A DNA stretch of 64,000 bases from CAZGNZ01 sp964527215 (GTDB taxonomy: Bacteria > Fidelibacterota > Marinisomatia > SCGC-AAA003-L08 > JACNLC01): positions 186,001-250,000 of the forward strand of contig CAZGNZ010000001.1 in NCBI GenBank assembly GCA_964527215.1, written 5' to 3'. Position 1 is the stretch's first letter; the number at the start of each line of letters is the position of its first letter. The notes under the pieces were generated by a model that was not told the DNA's origin, did no database searches, and saw nothing but the letters and a program-made list of their open reading frames with translations. A program made the position numbers and the translations under genes. Below, one piece after another: positions 19,296-28,415 of the stretch.

Positions 19296-22200
19296 TATTT
19301 CACTCGAATCTCGATTTCTGTCTGGTAATTCACTCTGAGTGCTCTGGTCCCTATCAGCGCCTGTATTTCCACAGGCAGAATAACAGTCCCGGGGACGCTT
19401 TTGCTTTGTCCTTTGAAACGGAACGTCCGTATTGGGTCAGTTCCGTCGATTAAAATTTCAGCCTGCATTTCCGAAAGCGGTTTTCCGCTCTCTGCAGTGA
19501 ACAGGAACGTTTCATTCCCTGTCAGTTTCAGCAGTACCCGATCCGCTTTTTCAATCCGAGAGATATCTGCATTCAGGCGCAGCTCCATTTCCCCCCCGGA
19601 GTTGGCGTACATGGTCGGGACCGCTGCCGATTCCCGAAGAGAGCCGTCATGGAAGGTAATGACGGAATTTTCAGATCTGCCGGGCATATGTTCTGCAGAA
19701 TCTGAATTGTCCGGGACCGGAATCTGAAATTCAATAACGGCTTCTCCATTTGCTGACTGCGAGCTGAGGAACGTTACCTGGATCCGACTTTCTGCCAGGT
19801 CCCGATCACGGGTAAGATAATGTGTGACCGCCTGGATTTTATCCCCCATTGAATCGGCTTCTTCATTATTTGCCGGTTGAATTCCCACAATTTTCAGATT
19901 CAGATGCTCCTGCCAATGGAGAAAATCAGCAATCCCATTCAAGACCTGCTTCGTTTCAGGATGCAAACTGGCGCCGGAAGAAAGGATGGATTCCGCGGAA
20001 AGGGCGGAAGTGAGGTAAATGTTTTCGATATATGCATGTGCAGCAGTGGACAGTTGACCGGATTCAAGATGTTCTGCATTCCGTACAAAAGCGGCAACGC
20101 TGTCCTCAGCTGATATTTTGTCCGGATCATTGATTTGAATGCTGTAGGAGAGGATCAGATCTGAATGTGATGAAATAGCCGGAAGATTCCAGGATAGGGC
20201 GGCTGAACTGCCGGACGGCTCCGTGTTTTGACCGGCAATCCGTCCGGAACCGGCTGTGTATGCCCATCCTGAAGGCAGGTTTGCCGTGAACCGGTATCCT
20301 TCAAGTGAATCCCGTGCAGTGGTTTTGAAGACGGTTTCCAACTCAAGCACTGCTCTGGACAGATCGGTGCGCTGCGGTGAAGTGAACTTCAGTTCAATTC
20401 GCCGGTTTTGACGCCGGCCTTTACGGGTGCTGTTGTCCGCCACCGGTTCATCAGGCCCTTTGCCGTTGGTGCGGATACGGCTTTCCGATATGCCCAAATC
20501 GCCGACCAGGAAACTCCGGATGTTTTCTGCTCTCGCCCGGGACAGTTCGTAGTTATCTGCAAATTCCAGCCGGCCGGATACGGGAACGCTGTCGGTGTGG
20601 CCGATAATTTCAAGTTTGACCCCCGGCTGCCAGTTCAAATACTGACCGATCCTGCGGACTTGATTTTGATCGGCTGCACTCAGACGGGCGCTGCCGGATT
20701 CGAAGTTGAAAAATGCAAAAATCTCAAGTGGATGGAACTGAACCGCCCGTACACCCGATGTCAGTGATTTCTGACTTACTGTGAGGGGATCCGGCCGAAT
20801 ATCGGGACATGATCCGTCGGATGTGATCCCCTGAACCGGTACTTCCAGGAATCGGTGCATGACCGGATTCGTTTCCGGGAGACTGCTGCCGACACGGTTC
20901 AGGCGCAGTTTCAATCCGGCAATGATATCGTGCGCCTGCGGCTGCATTCGGCTGTCGCTGAAATACGGACCGTACATATGCAGAATCAGCCGGTTCCGTG
21001 CAATCCCGGCATCGGTCAGATACTCCTGAATCTGCATTCCGGCTGCCTGAGCAGCATCAGGGGATTCAGACAGACTGCTGTCAGCAGGACAATGGATTTC
21101 GATGTCAATATCCAGTCCGGGTTCCCACTGCAGCAGCTCCGCAACCTGATTCAGCTGATCAACGGCTTCCTTCGAAAGCGTGCCAGTTCGGGAGTTCAAG
21201 GTGACGGTTTTCAGATACAGACCGTCTGCCCGAACGGCAAAGGGAGCTGTCAGTTCACCGGCTGCCAGACGGTACCCAACGGTATTGGTGTATTCGAACC
21301 GGCCCGTGACGCTGCCATTGTCCGGAATGGGACCGATATCTGCCGGAACCAATTCACAGTTATAGGTCTGGTCAACGGAATACTGCCACCCGCCAAGATT
21401 CCAGATCAGGCTGCGGTCATCGACTGCAATGTTCTCGAACGGTGCATCATTCAGTCGGGCGGAACCCTGCACGTACCGGAAACCATTCGGAATGCTCATG
21501 ATGAACCGCACATCTGCCAGCGGGTATTCGCTTGTGTATTCCGCCCGGGCTTGGATTCCCAGACTTTCAGGATTCTGCGGCCGGTGTTCCGGAGAACTGA
21601 ATCTGAGTTCAATTCTACGGTTTGCGGCTCGTCCGGCAGATGCGGAATTGGCTGCCACCGGTTCATCAGGTCCCATTCCCGCCGTATGCACGCGCTGCGG
21701 AGAAATCTGCCATCTGGAATCCAGATATCGCACAACAGCATTGGCCCGGGCGCGGGAAAGCTCATAATTGTCTTTAAACAACATCCCGAAGGACACCGGG
21801 ACATTGTCCGTATGCCCGATCACATCAAGAACAACGAATTCCTGCATCCGCATGAAACTGCCGATCAGATCCACGGTCTCAAGATCGGTACTGTCCAGTA
21901 CCGCGCTGCCGCTGTCAAAATTAAAATGGGTATCCATTTCAAACGGCTCAAACTCCTGCAGACGATAGCTGGGATTGAGCACTTCCAGACTGATTTCAAG
22001 GGTGGGTATCTGACACAGCTCAAGTGATATGTCACCTGCAGCGGGTTCTTCAATGGGGAAATTGGCTTTTGCAATGCCGCCGGGAGTTACTTTTGTCAAC
22101 CGAGACCAGGGGTCGTTCATGAAATCCGTGGAATTGATGCGCACCACCGACCCTTCCGGGATGGTGTAACGGTTCAGGCGAATGACATGTTCACCCGGCT

Positions 22201-25200
22201 GCACATTTGGCACGGAGTATTTGCCGAATTCATCCGTAATGACCCTGATCCCGTTTTCCAGAATCAGCTCGACATAGGGAAGAACTGCCTCACCGCTGTC
22301 ATGGAGTCCGTTTTCATTTTCATCATAGAATACCTTGCCGAATATGAGTCCGTCCGTGAGCAGACCGTCGGGTTTTACCAAAACGGTTGCGGTTGCTACC
22401 GGGGAGGTTACCGGTGCGGATCCTCCCGGTGTTCCGCTGGCCCAGGCCTGGTTCTCGCAGTCTCCCGGACTTGAATTCAATCCAATCACGGTGCGGAATT
22501 TCAGAACGGCCATCGAACCGGCAGTCAGGGATTCATTCAGTTCCCAAACCAGCTGCTGCTGCCGGCTGTTCAGTGCAGTAATCACCGGGTCAGCAATCCG
22601 GCTGCCGTCCAGGTAGGAACTTCCTTTTTTATATTTGAATCCGTTCGGGAGATGATCGGTGAGAGTCAGCTGGTGCAGGACGGTGCCAAAACTTTCATTT
22701 TGGGCTTCAAGGGTATAGGTAACGTAATCCCCATGGATTGCGGTTTGTCTGTTGGCGGTTTTTTCCAGCATCAGCACCGGCGCGGAAACCTGGGTATCCG
22801 CATCGCTGCGCCCGTCCGCGGTGGTGCGAACGGTATCCAATCCGGAATACAGATAAGCGGTATTGACGATATATCCGCCGGTACTGAGTACATCCGAAGT
22901 GACCACGGCACTGAACCGTACGGAATCCATCTCTGCTTCCGAGAATTCCAGTGCATAAAATGTCAGGTCGTTCCGGACGGGATCGTATGAGTGATAGGTG
23001 ATATCCTGAGGGTGCTCGATCGTATTCAGCAGCACTTCCAGACCGGTTGGCAATTCATCAACCAGCCAGGTGGTGTCTGCCACAGGGAATGATTCGGTGC
23101 CGAAGTGTATGGTATAGGTCAGCGTATCGCCCACAGCGGCATTTTCAATATCCACTTCCTTGTAGGTGGCCAGGGTGAGACGGTCCAGCCCGATATTGGC
23201 ATTGATGACATAATAACCTTCGGTAAGGTCTTCCAGAACGATATTGCCCATACTGGCGTATTCTTCTTCACCATCATACTGCACTTCCACTTCATAGGTG
23301 CCTTCATACAGCTGGGTAAATGCATAAAAGCCGGTTTCATCGGTGTACGTGGTATCTGTGAAACCCTCCTCAACAAATGACCGGTCCAGGCTGCGGCCGA
23401 GTGAGTCCGGCGGCGAACCGTTCAGGATAATGGGGATGCCGCCTTCCGCAATAATTTCGCCGGTTACCATATCAATGATCCATCCGGAGATGGAAATCCA
23501 GTTGGTGATGATGATGTTTTCATTGAGGTCATCGTCGGATATGTCAATATCCTGGCCGACAGGGATGGGATCACCGTTGGGAGCCAAAATGGTGATGACG
23601 ATGTAATATTCATCGGGATCTGTAATGGGTATCAGGTAATAGCCTTCGGTATCTGTCGTGTCTGCACCGACAAAATCATCTCCGGAGTTATACACATCGA
23701 CAATGGCACCCTGTATTGACACATCGCTGTAGTCAATCACCCATCCGGCTACGGCGCTGGGGTAGAAAGTTACATCGGTTTCGGCGGTGTCATAGGTGGA
23801 GCTGCCGTAACGAACGGTCGCGGTGACATGCGAAATGACAGTCTCGTTGAGAACAATGCTGGATACAAGCTGCGATGGGGCAATGCCATTATCCGTCTGC
23901 GTGGTAAGCAATGCCTCAGGAATGGTCCCTTCCGTCGCGGTGAAATCAACATCCACCGGTTTGTCCACGGGATTGCCAAGGAATGTATACACGGGAGCAT
24001 ACAGCAGCGCGCTGTTCAAGCCGTTACCCAGAATCCAGGGCGGTACGGCATAAAGCTCGATGGAAAGCGGCAGGACATTTGTCGTTAGAGCGCTGGATTG
24101 GTCCGAACTGCCTTCAATGCAGGTGACAGAGGCGGTATTTTCAAATGTGGCTCCTTCGGGCAGCAGAACATCCACCACGGTTTGGATGGTAAGTGTATGG
24201 GATGTCAGAGCGGGCATGTCGTCAAAGACCCAGGTCAAAACCTTGCTGAAATCGTCATATGCATAATCGCCGTCTGCGTCGTAAAGGGTCAGTTCCGGCG
24301 GCAGTGTGTCGTTCAGTGTTACCTGGGTAGCGGTATCCGAGCCGATATTATCCAGAATGAGCGTATAGATCAGTGTATCTCCGGGGAAGATTTCGATATC
24401 AGCTATTTTGGTCAGTTCCAGCTGCGGCGCGGAAACGACCAGAATTTCGGTTTCGTCAGACTGGTTTTCCAGTCCCGGGGCTGAACAGACGGCTCTGTTG
24501 GGAATCGCCGTTTCATTGGGGATTGGATTGGCGGTTTGGGCAGTAAGAAATAAGGTATCCGATGCTCCTGCGTAAAGCTGCGGAATATTCCAGGAAACCA
24601 CATTGTCCTGCAGAGATGCTTCAGGGGTGGAATCCAGGAGTGTCAGCCAGTCTGAAAGGGTATCTGTCACCGTAAGGTTGTGGATGGTCAGGAATTCAGG
24701 ATTGGCGATGATAATCTCGTAGGTCACCGAATCACCTGCATCAAAAATATCTCCGTCTGCCTGTTTCCGGATGTCCAGAACGGGCAGATGCATGGGGATA
24801 TCCGCATTGATCAGCCAGACGGCTTCGGGCAGATCAGCAGCAGGCATTTCGCCAATCTGAATGAACTCCAGTTCATTCTGGGGATCCATGACGGCCTGAA
24901 GCCGATAAGTACCGGCAGACAGCCCGTTGAAGGCGTATTTTCCGTTTTCATCCGTGTAAGTGGAATCAGTCCGTATATCGTCAGACATGAGATAAATACG
25001 GATGTCGCCTACCGTGATTGGCACACCGGTGGCCAGGTTTGTCACAGAACCGGAAATGGTGCTGTGATTCAGAATCTGTGACTGTCCTATTCCAGACATC
25101 ATATCAACTGCAACCGTATTCACAGAACCGGTGCTGCGGCCGAAATGGTCTTCTGCAGTGCCGATTACGGTATATTCTCCGGATTCCGTTACCGGCAGCA

Positions 25201-26557
25201 GGTACATCCCGTCAGCATCCGTCTGATCAGACCAGCGCAGCAGAGAGTCCCAGTCACGCAGTTCAGTTTGCGCGGCTACCACGGGCACATTGGTACTGTG
25301 GTCCATGATCCGCCCGGCGACGGCCAGGGGGTAAAAATGAACCAGAGTCTGATCCGAGATATTGTCAGGCGGTTCAGTGCCGGTTTGTACGGTGGCCGTT
25401 ATTTCTGCAGTTATGATTTCATCCGTACTGACTGCAGATGTCAGAATTTCTGACACAATCCCGTCTTCCGTCGATAAGGTTACCACAGTGGCTTCATTGG
25501 ACCAGATTCCGGCAGTTGTCTCGAGTTCCACCTGAGTACCGTCCGGTACCGGCAGTCCCCAGAAACTGGTCACACTGGCCGTAATCAGAGAAGCGGATTG
25601 TCCGTCTGCCGGGATCATATCCGGATTCGGAGTCACCGCAATGTGATACGGAGAATCTGCAGGGTTGAGAATCGTTTCAGCAGCGGCATGGAGTTCAGTA
25701 CCGGTGTCATCGGTCAGCACTGCCTGGTTTTCAATCAGAGCATCTATTGGATATGAACCGGCTGCTTCAGCCGTTAGCACAAGTTCAATATCCGAACCAG
25801 GCAGAAGTGAACCCAATTCCCAGGTAATGAATTGGCCGTTTTGAAATCCGTTTGGAATAGAAGACAAATAGGTGAGTTCATCCGGCAGGATATCCGTTAT
25901 CACTGTTCCGGATGTTGGATATGGACTGTTGTTTTCTATATAAATAGTATAGGTGAGGACATCCGAGTCGTAGGCAAAATCAGTATTGACAGTTTTGGAA
26001 AATTCGTAATTCACATCAGGATACTGGTCTATAACAACAATTGTGGTATCAGAAACAAAGGGTATGGTTCCGGCAGCAGAAACTGCCAGGTTGGAGATCT
26101 GAGTTCCAACAGGTGTCTCGGGATGTATGACAACGCGCAGGGTGAATTGGAGGATTTCTCCGGATTGAAAATTCGAGAAATTCCATATAACAACATTGTT
26201 TTGCATTGATGCAGGGGGACTTGAATCCAGAAAACCGACTGCGGCATTGAGGGTATCTGTAATGACCCCTTCCGGTATCGGAAAAATGCCGTTGTTTTCA
26301 GCTGTTATGGTATAGACAATCGTATCACCGGGAGCTGCTGACTGCTCGTCAGCGCTTTTTTGCAGCAGGATGTCAGGGACTGCAACATCAGTGATGACCG
26401 TATTGGTACTGTCACTGAACAGCGCACCGCCGGCATCCAGGAATTCTGCAAATGCCCGATTGGATATTTCCTGTCCGGATACGGATGTAATCAGGCTGAG
26501 CAAACCAGCCAGAACCGCACCAAAGCAATGGATCATGCTGCGAATGGATATTCTCAT
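19295..26557 (-). CDS. E2: giant DUF11 / Big_1 / OmpA-domain surface protein (2420 aa)
   Basis: Signal peptide 1-28 (ending SVSGQ), then the shared strand motif NRAFAEFLDAGG / TNTVITDVA. Order: two DUF11 modules, a Big_1-like domain (about 300-400, TPNPDMIPADGQSASLITA), regulatory-like modules, two DUF11, a second Big_1-like and regulatory pair, two DUF11, an SdrD-B-like module (GKVFYDENENGLHD, about 1402-1470). Four OmpA-like modules follow: canonical at about 1535-1655 and 1946-2056 (GHTDNVPV / GHTDSVPV, LSRARA, NRRIEL), degenerate at about 1779-1892 and 2176-2279. The architecture equals E1 less two N-terminal DUF11 modules, which accounts for the 227-residue difference. Peptidoglycan binding by the two canonical modules is expected from the family (acidic residue of HTD and arginine of RARA present). 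ATG start; no strong ribosome-binding site. Confidence 0.9.
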   Translation of the reverse strand: MRISIRSMIHCFGAVLAGLLSLITSVSGQEISNRAFAEFLDAGGALFSDSTNTVITDVAVPDILLQKSADEQSAAPGDTIVYTITAENNGIFPIPEGVITDTLNAAVGFLDSSPPASMQNNVVIWNFSNFQSGEILQFTLRVVIHPETPVGTQISNLAVSAAGTIPFVSDTTIVVIDQYPDVNYEFSKTVNTDFAYDSDVLTYTIYIENNSPYPTSGTVITDILPDELTYLSSIPNGFQNGQFITWELGSLLPGSDIELVLTAEAAGSYPIDALIENQAVLTDDTGTELHAAAETILNPADSPYHIAVTPNPDMIPADGQSASLITASVTSFWGLPVPDGTQVELETTAGIWSNEATVVTLSTEDGIVSEILTSAVSTDEIITAEITATVQTGTEPPDNISDQTLVHFYPLAVAGRIMDHSTNVPVVAAQTELRDWDSLLRWSDQTDADGMYLLPVTESGEYTVIGTAEDHFGRSTGSVNTVAVDMMSGIGQSQILNHSTISGSVTNLATGVPITVGDIRIYLMSDDIRTDSTYTDENGKYAFNGLSAGTYRLQAVMDPQNELEFIQIGEMPAADLPEAVWLINADIPMHLPVLDIRKQADGDIFDAGDSVTYEIIIANPEFLTIHNLTVTDTLSDWLTLLDSTPEASLQDNVVSWNIPQLYAGASDTLFLTAQTANPIPNETAIPNRAVCSAPGLENQSDETEILVVSAPQLELTKIADIEIFPGDTLIYTLILDNIGSDTATQVTLNDTLPPELTLYDADGDYAYDDFSKVLTWVFDDMPALTSHTLTIQTVVDVLLPEGATFENTASVTCIEGSSDQSSALTTNVLPLSIELYAVPPWILGNGLNSALLYAPVYTFLGNPVDKPVDVDFTATEGTIPEALLTTQTDNGIAPSQLVSSIVLNETVISHVTATVRYGSSTYDTAETDVTFYPSAVAGWVIDYSDVSIQGAIVDVYNSGDDFVGADTTDTEGYYLIPITDPDEYYIVITILAPNGDPIPVGQDIDISDDDLNENIIITNWISISGWIIDMVTGEIIAEGGIPIILNGSPPDSLGRSLDRSFVEEGFTDTTYTDETGFYAFTQLYEGTYEVEVQYDGEEEYASMGNIVLEDLTEGYYVINANIGLDRLTLATYKEVDIENAAVGDTLTYTIHFGTESFPVADTTWLVDELPTGLEVLLNTIEHPQDITYHSYDPVRNDLTFYALEFSEAEMDSVRFSAVVTSDVLSTGGYIVNTAYLYSGLDTVRTTADGRSDADTQVSAPVLMLEKTANRQTAIHGDYVTYTLEAQNESFGTVLHQLTLTDHLPNGFKYKKGSSYLDGSRIADPVITALNSRQQQLVWELNESLTAGSMAVLKFRTVIGLNSSPGDCENQAWASGTPGGSAPVTSPVATATVLVKPDGLLTDGLIFGKVFYDENENGLHDSGEAVLPYVELILENGIRVITDEFGKYSVPNVQPGEHVIRLNRYTIPEGSVVRINSTDFMNDPWSRLTKVTPGGIAKANFPIEEPAAGDISLELCQIPTLEISLEVLNPSYRLQEFEPFEMDTHFNFDSGSAVLDSTDLETVDLIGSFMRMQEFVVLDVIGHTDNVPVSFGMLFKDNYELSRARANAVVRYLDSRWQISPQRVHTAGMGPDEPVAANSASAGRAANRRIELRFSSPEHRPQNPESLGIQARAEYTSEYPLADVRFIMSIPNGFRYVQGSARLNDAPFENIAVDDRSLIWNLGGWQYSVDQTYNCELVPADIGPIPDNGSVTGRFEYTNTVGYRLAAGELTAPFAVRADGLYLKTVTLNSRTGTLSKEAVDQLNQVAELLQWEPGLDIDIEIHCPADSSLSESPDAAQAAGMQIQEYLTDAGIARNRLILHMYGPYFSDSRMQPQAHDIIAGLKLRLNRVGSSLPETNPVMHRFLEVPVQGITSDGSCPDIRPDPLTVSQKSLTSGVRAVQFHPLEIFAFFNFESGSARLSAADQNQVRRIGQYLNWQPGVKLEIIGHTDSVPVSGRLEFADNYELSRARAENIRSFLVGDLGISESRIRTNGKGPDEPVADNSTRKGRRQNRRIELKFTSPQRTDLSRAVLELETVFKTTARDSLEGYRFTANLPSGWAYTAGSGRIAGQNTEPSGSSAALSWNLPAISSHSDLILSYSIQINDPDKISAEDSVAAFVRNAEHLESGQLSTAAHAYIENIYLTSALSAESILSSGASLHPETKQVLNGIADFLHWQEHLNLKIVGIQPANNEEADSMGDKIQAVTHYLTRDRDLAESRIQVTFLSSQSANGEAVIEFQIPVPDNSDSAEHMPGRSENSVITFHDGSLRESAAVPTMYANSGGEMELRLNADISRIEKADRVLLKLTGNETFLFTAESGKPLSEMQAEILIDGTDPIRTFRFKGQSKSVPGTVILPVEIQALIGTRALRVNYQTEIEIRVK

Positions 26558-26592
26558 ATATGCCGGAGATTCATCAAAACTGAATTCTTGAA

Positions 26593-26628
26593 TACCGGGT
26601 GGACTGGAAAAAATCCGCCCACCCGGTA
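26593..26628 (-). repeat. Perfect 10-bp stem-loop between D2 and E2
   Basis: TACCGGGTGG and its exact complement flank a 16-base loop in the 123-base D2-E2 gap. No T-run follows on the minus strand, so it may act as a 3' stabiliser or processing site for the upstream C2-D2 message. It occupies the same place as the D1-E1 terminator but has a different sequence. Confidence 0.75.
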
Positions 26629-26680
26629 ATAACCAAGAAAATAAAGACAGTTTCAGTTTCGATGACTCAAGTCACCGATC

Positions 26681-28402
26681 TTAGTCGATGGTTACCTGGA
26701 AAGTAACGTACGTCGAACCGCCAGCGCCCAGAGAAGGAATCGTGAACTGAGCGGTATTATTGGAGAACGTACCGCTGTCACCGTCGGCAGCATCGGTTTT
26801 GGCAACCCCTGCCAGTGACAGAGAACCGGCAACGTAAGTGGTGTTGGCCGGAATCGGATCGGTGATTACAACCTGAGTGGCCTGACCGGTTCCGATGTTC
26901 ATGATATCTACCTGATAAGTCAGGACCGTTCCCGGAGGCTGGGGACCTTCCGGAGTCACGGATTTGACCAGGGACAATGAAGGTGCGGTCACGGTCACAA
27001 CCATTTCACCGGAATCACTGACAGCAGGATTACCGACGGAAGTTGCGGTGACAGAAATGACTTCTTCCGTGCCGTCGTTCGTACCGGCAGGAACGGTTGT
27101 CAGCGCGATAATGCACACCGTTTCATCGGCTGCAAGGGACCCCAGATCAATGATACCGTCATTGTTGGTGTCGGTTAACAAGATGTCATCCGGATCAATG
27201 GTACCGTTGCCGTTGAAATCCCAGTAGAAAGTCCACAGCCAGAAATTGCTGACATACGAAATGTTAAATATATCGTCGCCGTTACCGTCATTGGTGAAAC
27301 AGAGACTGTATGTCACTTCATCACCCGGATCAGCGAATGCCAGATCATCATCGCCTGCGGTCACGCCGTAAACCTGTCCCACAACCATTGGTCCGCCGGT
27401 AATTTCTTCCGGAGGAAGCGGTGAACCTTCAGGATTTTCAGTTTCAACCGTGACATCAACCGGAATGGTTGTGCCTTCGGGCACGCCGTCATTCACAACT
27501 ACCTGATAGAAAACACAGTATTCTTCCTGAGGTGCGATATCACCGAGAAAGAAAGTCGCAGAGTTGGCATTGGTGACATTGAAGTCGCCTGCAAATTCAA
27601 CCGGATATTCCACACCGTCGTCAGCATCCGTCAGAGGATTGGAATTGGGATAGTCATTGCTGGTGTAGAAAGCCATGGTTTCAGGTGCATAGGTTGTATT
27701 GTCCGGAATGAATCCGATCAGTGAAGTATTGAAGCCAATCGCTGAACCGGTATTTTCCGTACATACCGAAATAGTGACGGTACCGCCGGGAAGCGGATTT
27801 TCATCATCCAGCGTGATTTCAGTTTCCATTACCGCTGTTGAGACGGTCGTGGTCAGGTTTGAGCTGTCGGATACCTGATCATCAAACTGGGAAACAGCCG
27901 TTACCGCAGTCTGAATCACGGTGCCGTTGTCAGCTCCGCCGTCGGTGGTATCTGTGATTTTGATGATGATGTCCAGTGACTCATCCGCGGCAAGGAGGCC
28001 GGTATCCGTGATAATGGCATCGTTGCCGTCGATAATACCGTTGCCGTTTTCATCCAGATAGATTTCCACATCAAATTCGCCTGCACCCGTAATCTGCGAG
28101 ATTTGACTCAGATCGAATACATCATCTCCGTTACCGGTATTCACCACATCCATGGGATACAGTTTAACACCGCCGGCTGCGATGTTTGAGGATGTCTGGT
28201 CCGGAATGAGATCCACACCGGCAACCTGACTGACGATTGTGGTGACAACATTGGAAGTTACCTGCGCCAGGGAGTTTCCGTTGGCGTCTTTATAGTTGCC
28301 GTAAGCAACGTTGGTGATGCTGGTACCGGCAGGCGTACCGGCTGCAAAGACCAAACTCATGGCCAGTGCTGTGACGATTAATATAATTGAATTTCTTTTC
28401 AT
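26681..28402 (-). CDS. D2: exported DUF11 surface protein with EF-hand-like loops (573 aa)
   Basis: Signal peptide 1-20 (MKRNSIILIVTALAMSLVFA), then GTPAGTSITNVAYGNYKD. Loops of the form DxNGNGxIDxxD are at about 116-128 (DENGNGIIDGND) and 396-408 (DFNGNGTIDPDD), followed by DTNNDGIIDLG. A central DUF11-like module (ENPLPGGTVTISVC) and a terminal one (SLVKSVTPEGPQPPGTVLTY) are visible; the protein ends STYVTFQVTID. It starts 13 bases after the C2 stop. It is the one-to-one partner of D1. Acidic, Asn/Thr/Gly-rich and almost free of Cys, as expected of an extracellular structural subunit; the function is inferred. Confidence 0.88.
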   Translation of the reverse strand: MKRNSIILIVTALAMSLVFAAGTPAGTSITNVAYGNYKDANGNSLAQVTSNVVTTIVSQVAGVDLIPDQTSSNIAAGGVKLYPMDVVNTGNGDDVFDLSQISQITGAGEFDVEIYLDENGNGIIDGNDAIITDTGLLAADESLDIIIKITDTTDGGADNGTVIQTAVTAVSQFDDQVSDSSNLTTTVSTAVMETEITLDDENPLPGGTVTISVCTENTGSAIGFNTSLIGFIPDNTTYAPETMAFYTSNDYPNSNPLTDADDGVEYPVEFAGDFNVTNANSATFFLGDIAPQEEYCVFYQVVVNDGVPEGTTIPVDVTVETENPEGSPLPPEEITGGPMVVGQVYGVTAGDDDLAFADPGDEVTYSLCFTNDGNGDDIFNISYVSNFWLWTFYWDFNGNGTIDPDDILLTDTNNDGIIDLGSLAADETVCIIALTTVPAGTNDGTEEVISVTATSVGNPAVSDSGEMVVTVTAPSLSLVKSVTPEGPQPPGTVLTYQVDIMNIGTGQATQVVITDPIPANTTYVAGSLSLAGVAKTDAADGDSGTFSNNTAQFTIPSLGAGGSTYVTFQVTID

Positions 28403-28415
28403 TGCTCCAGTTTCC

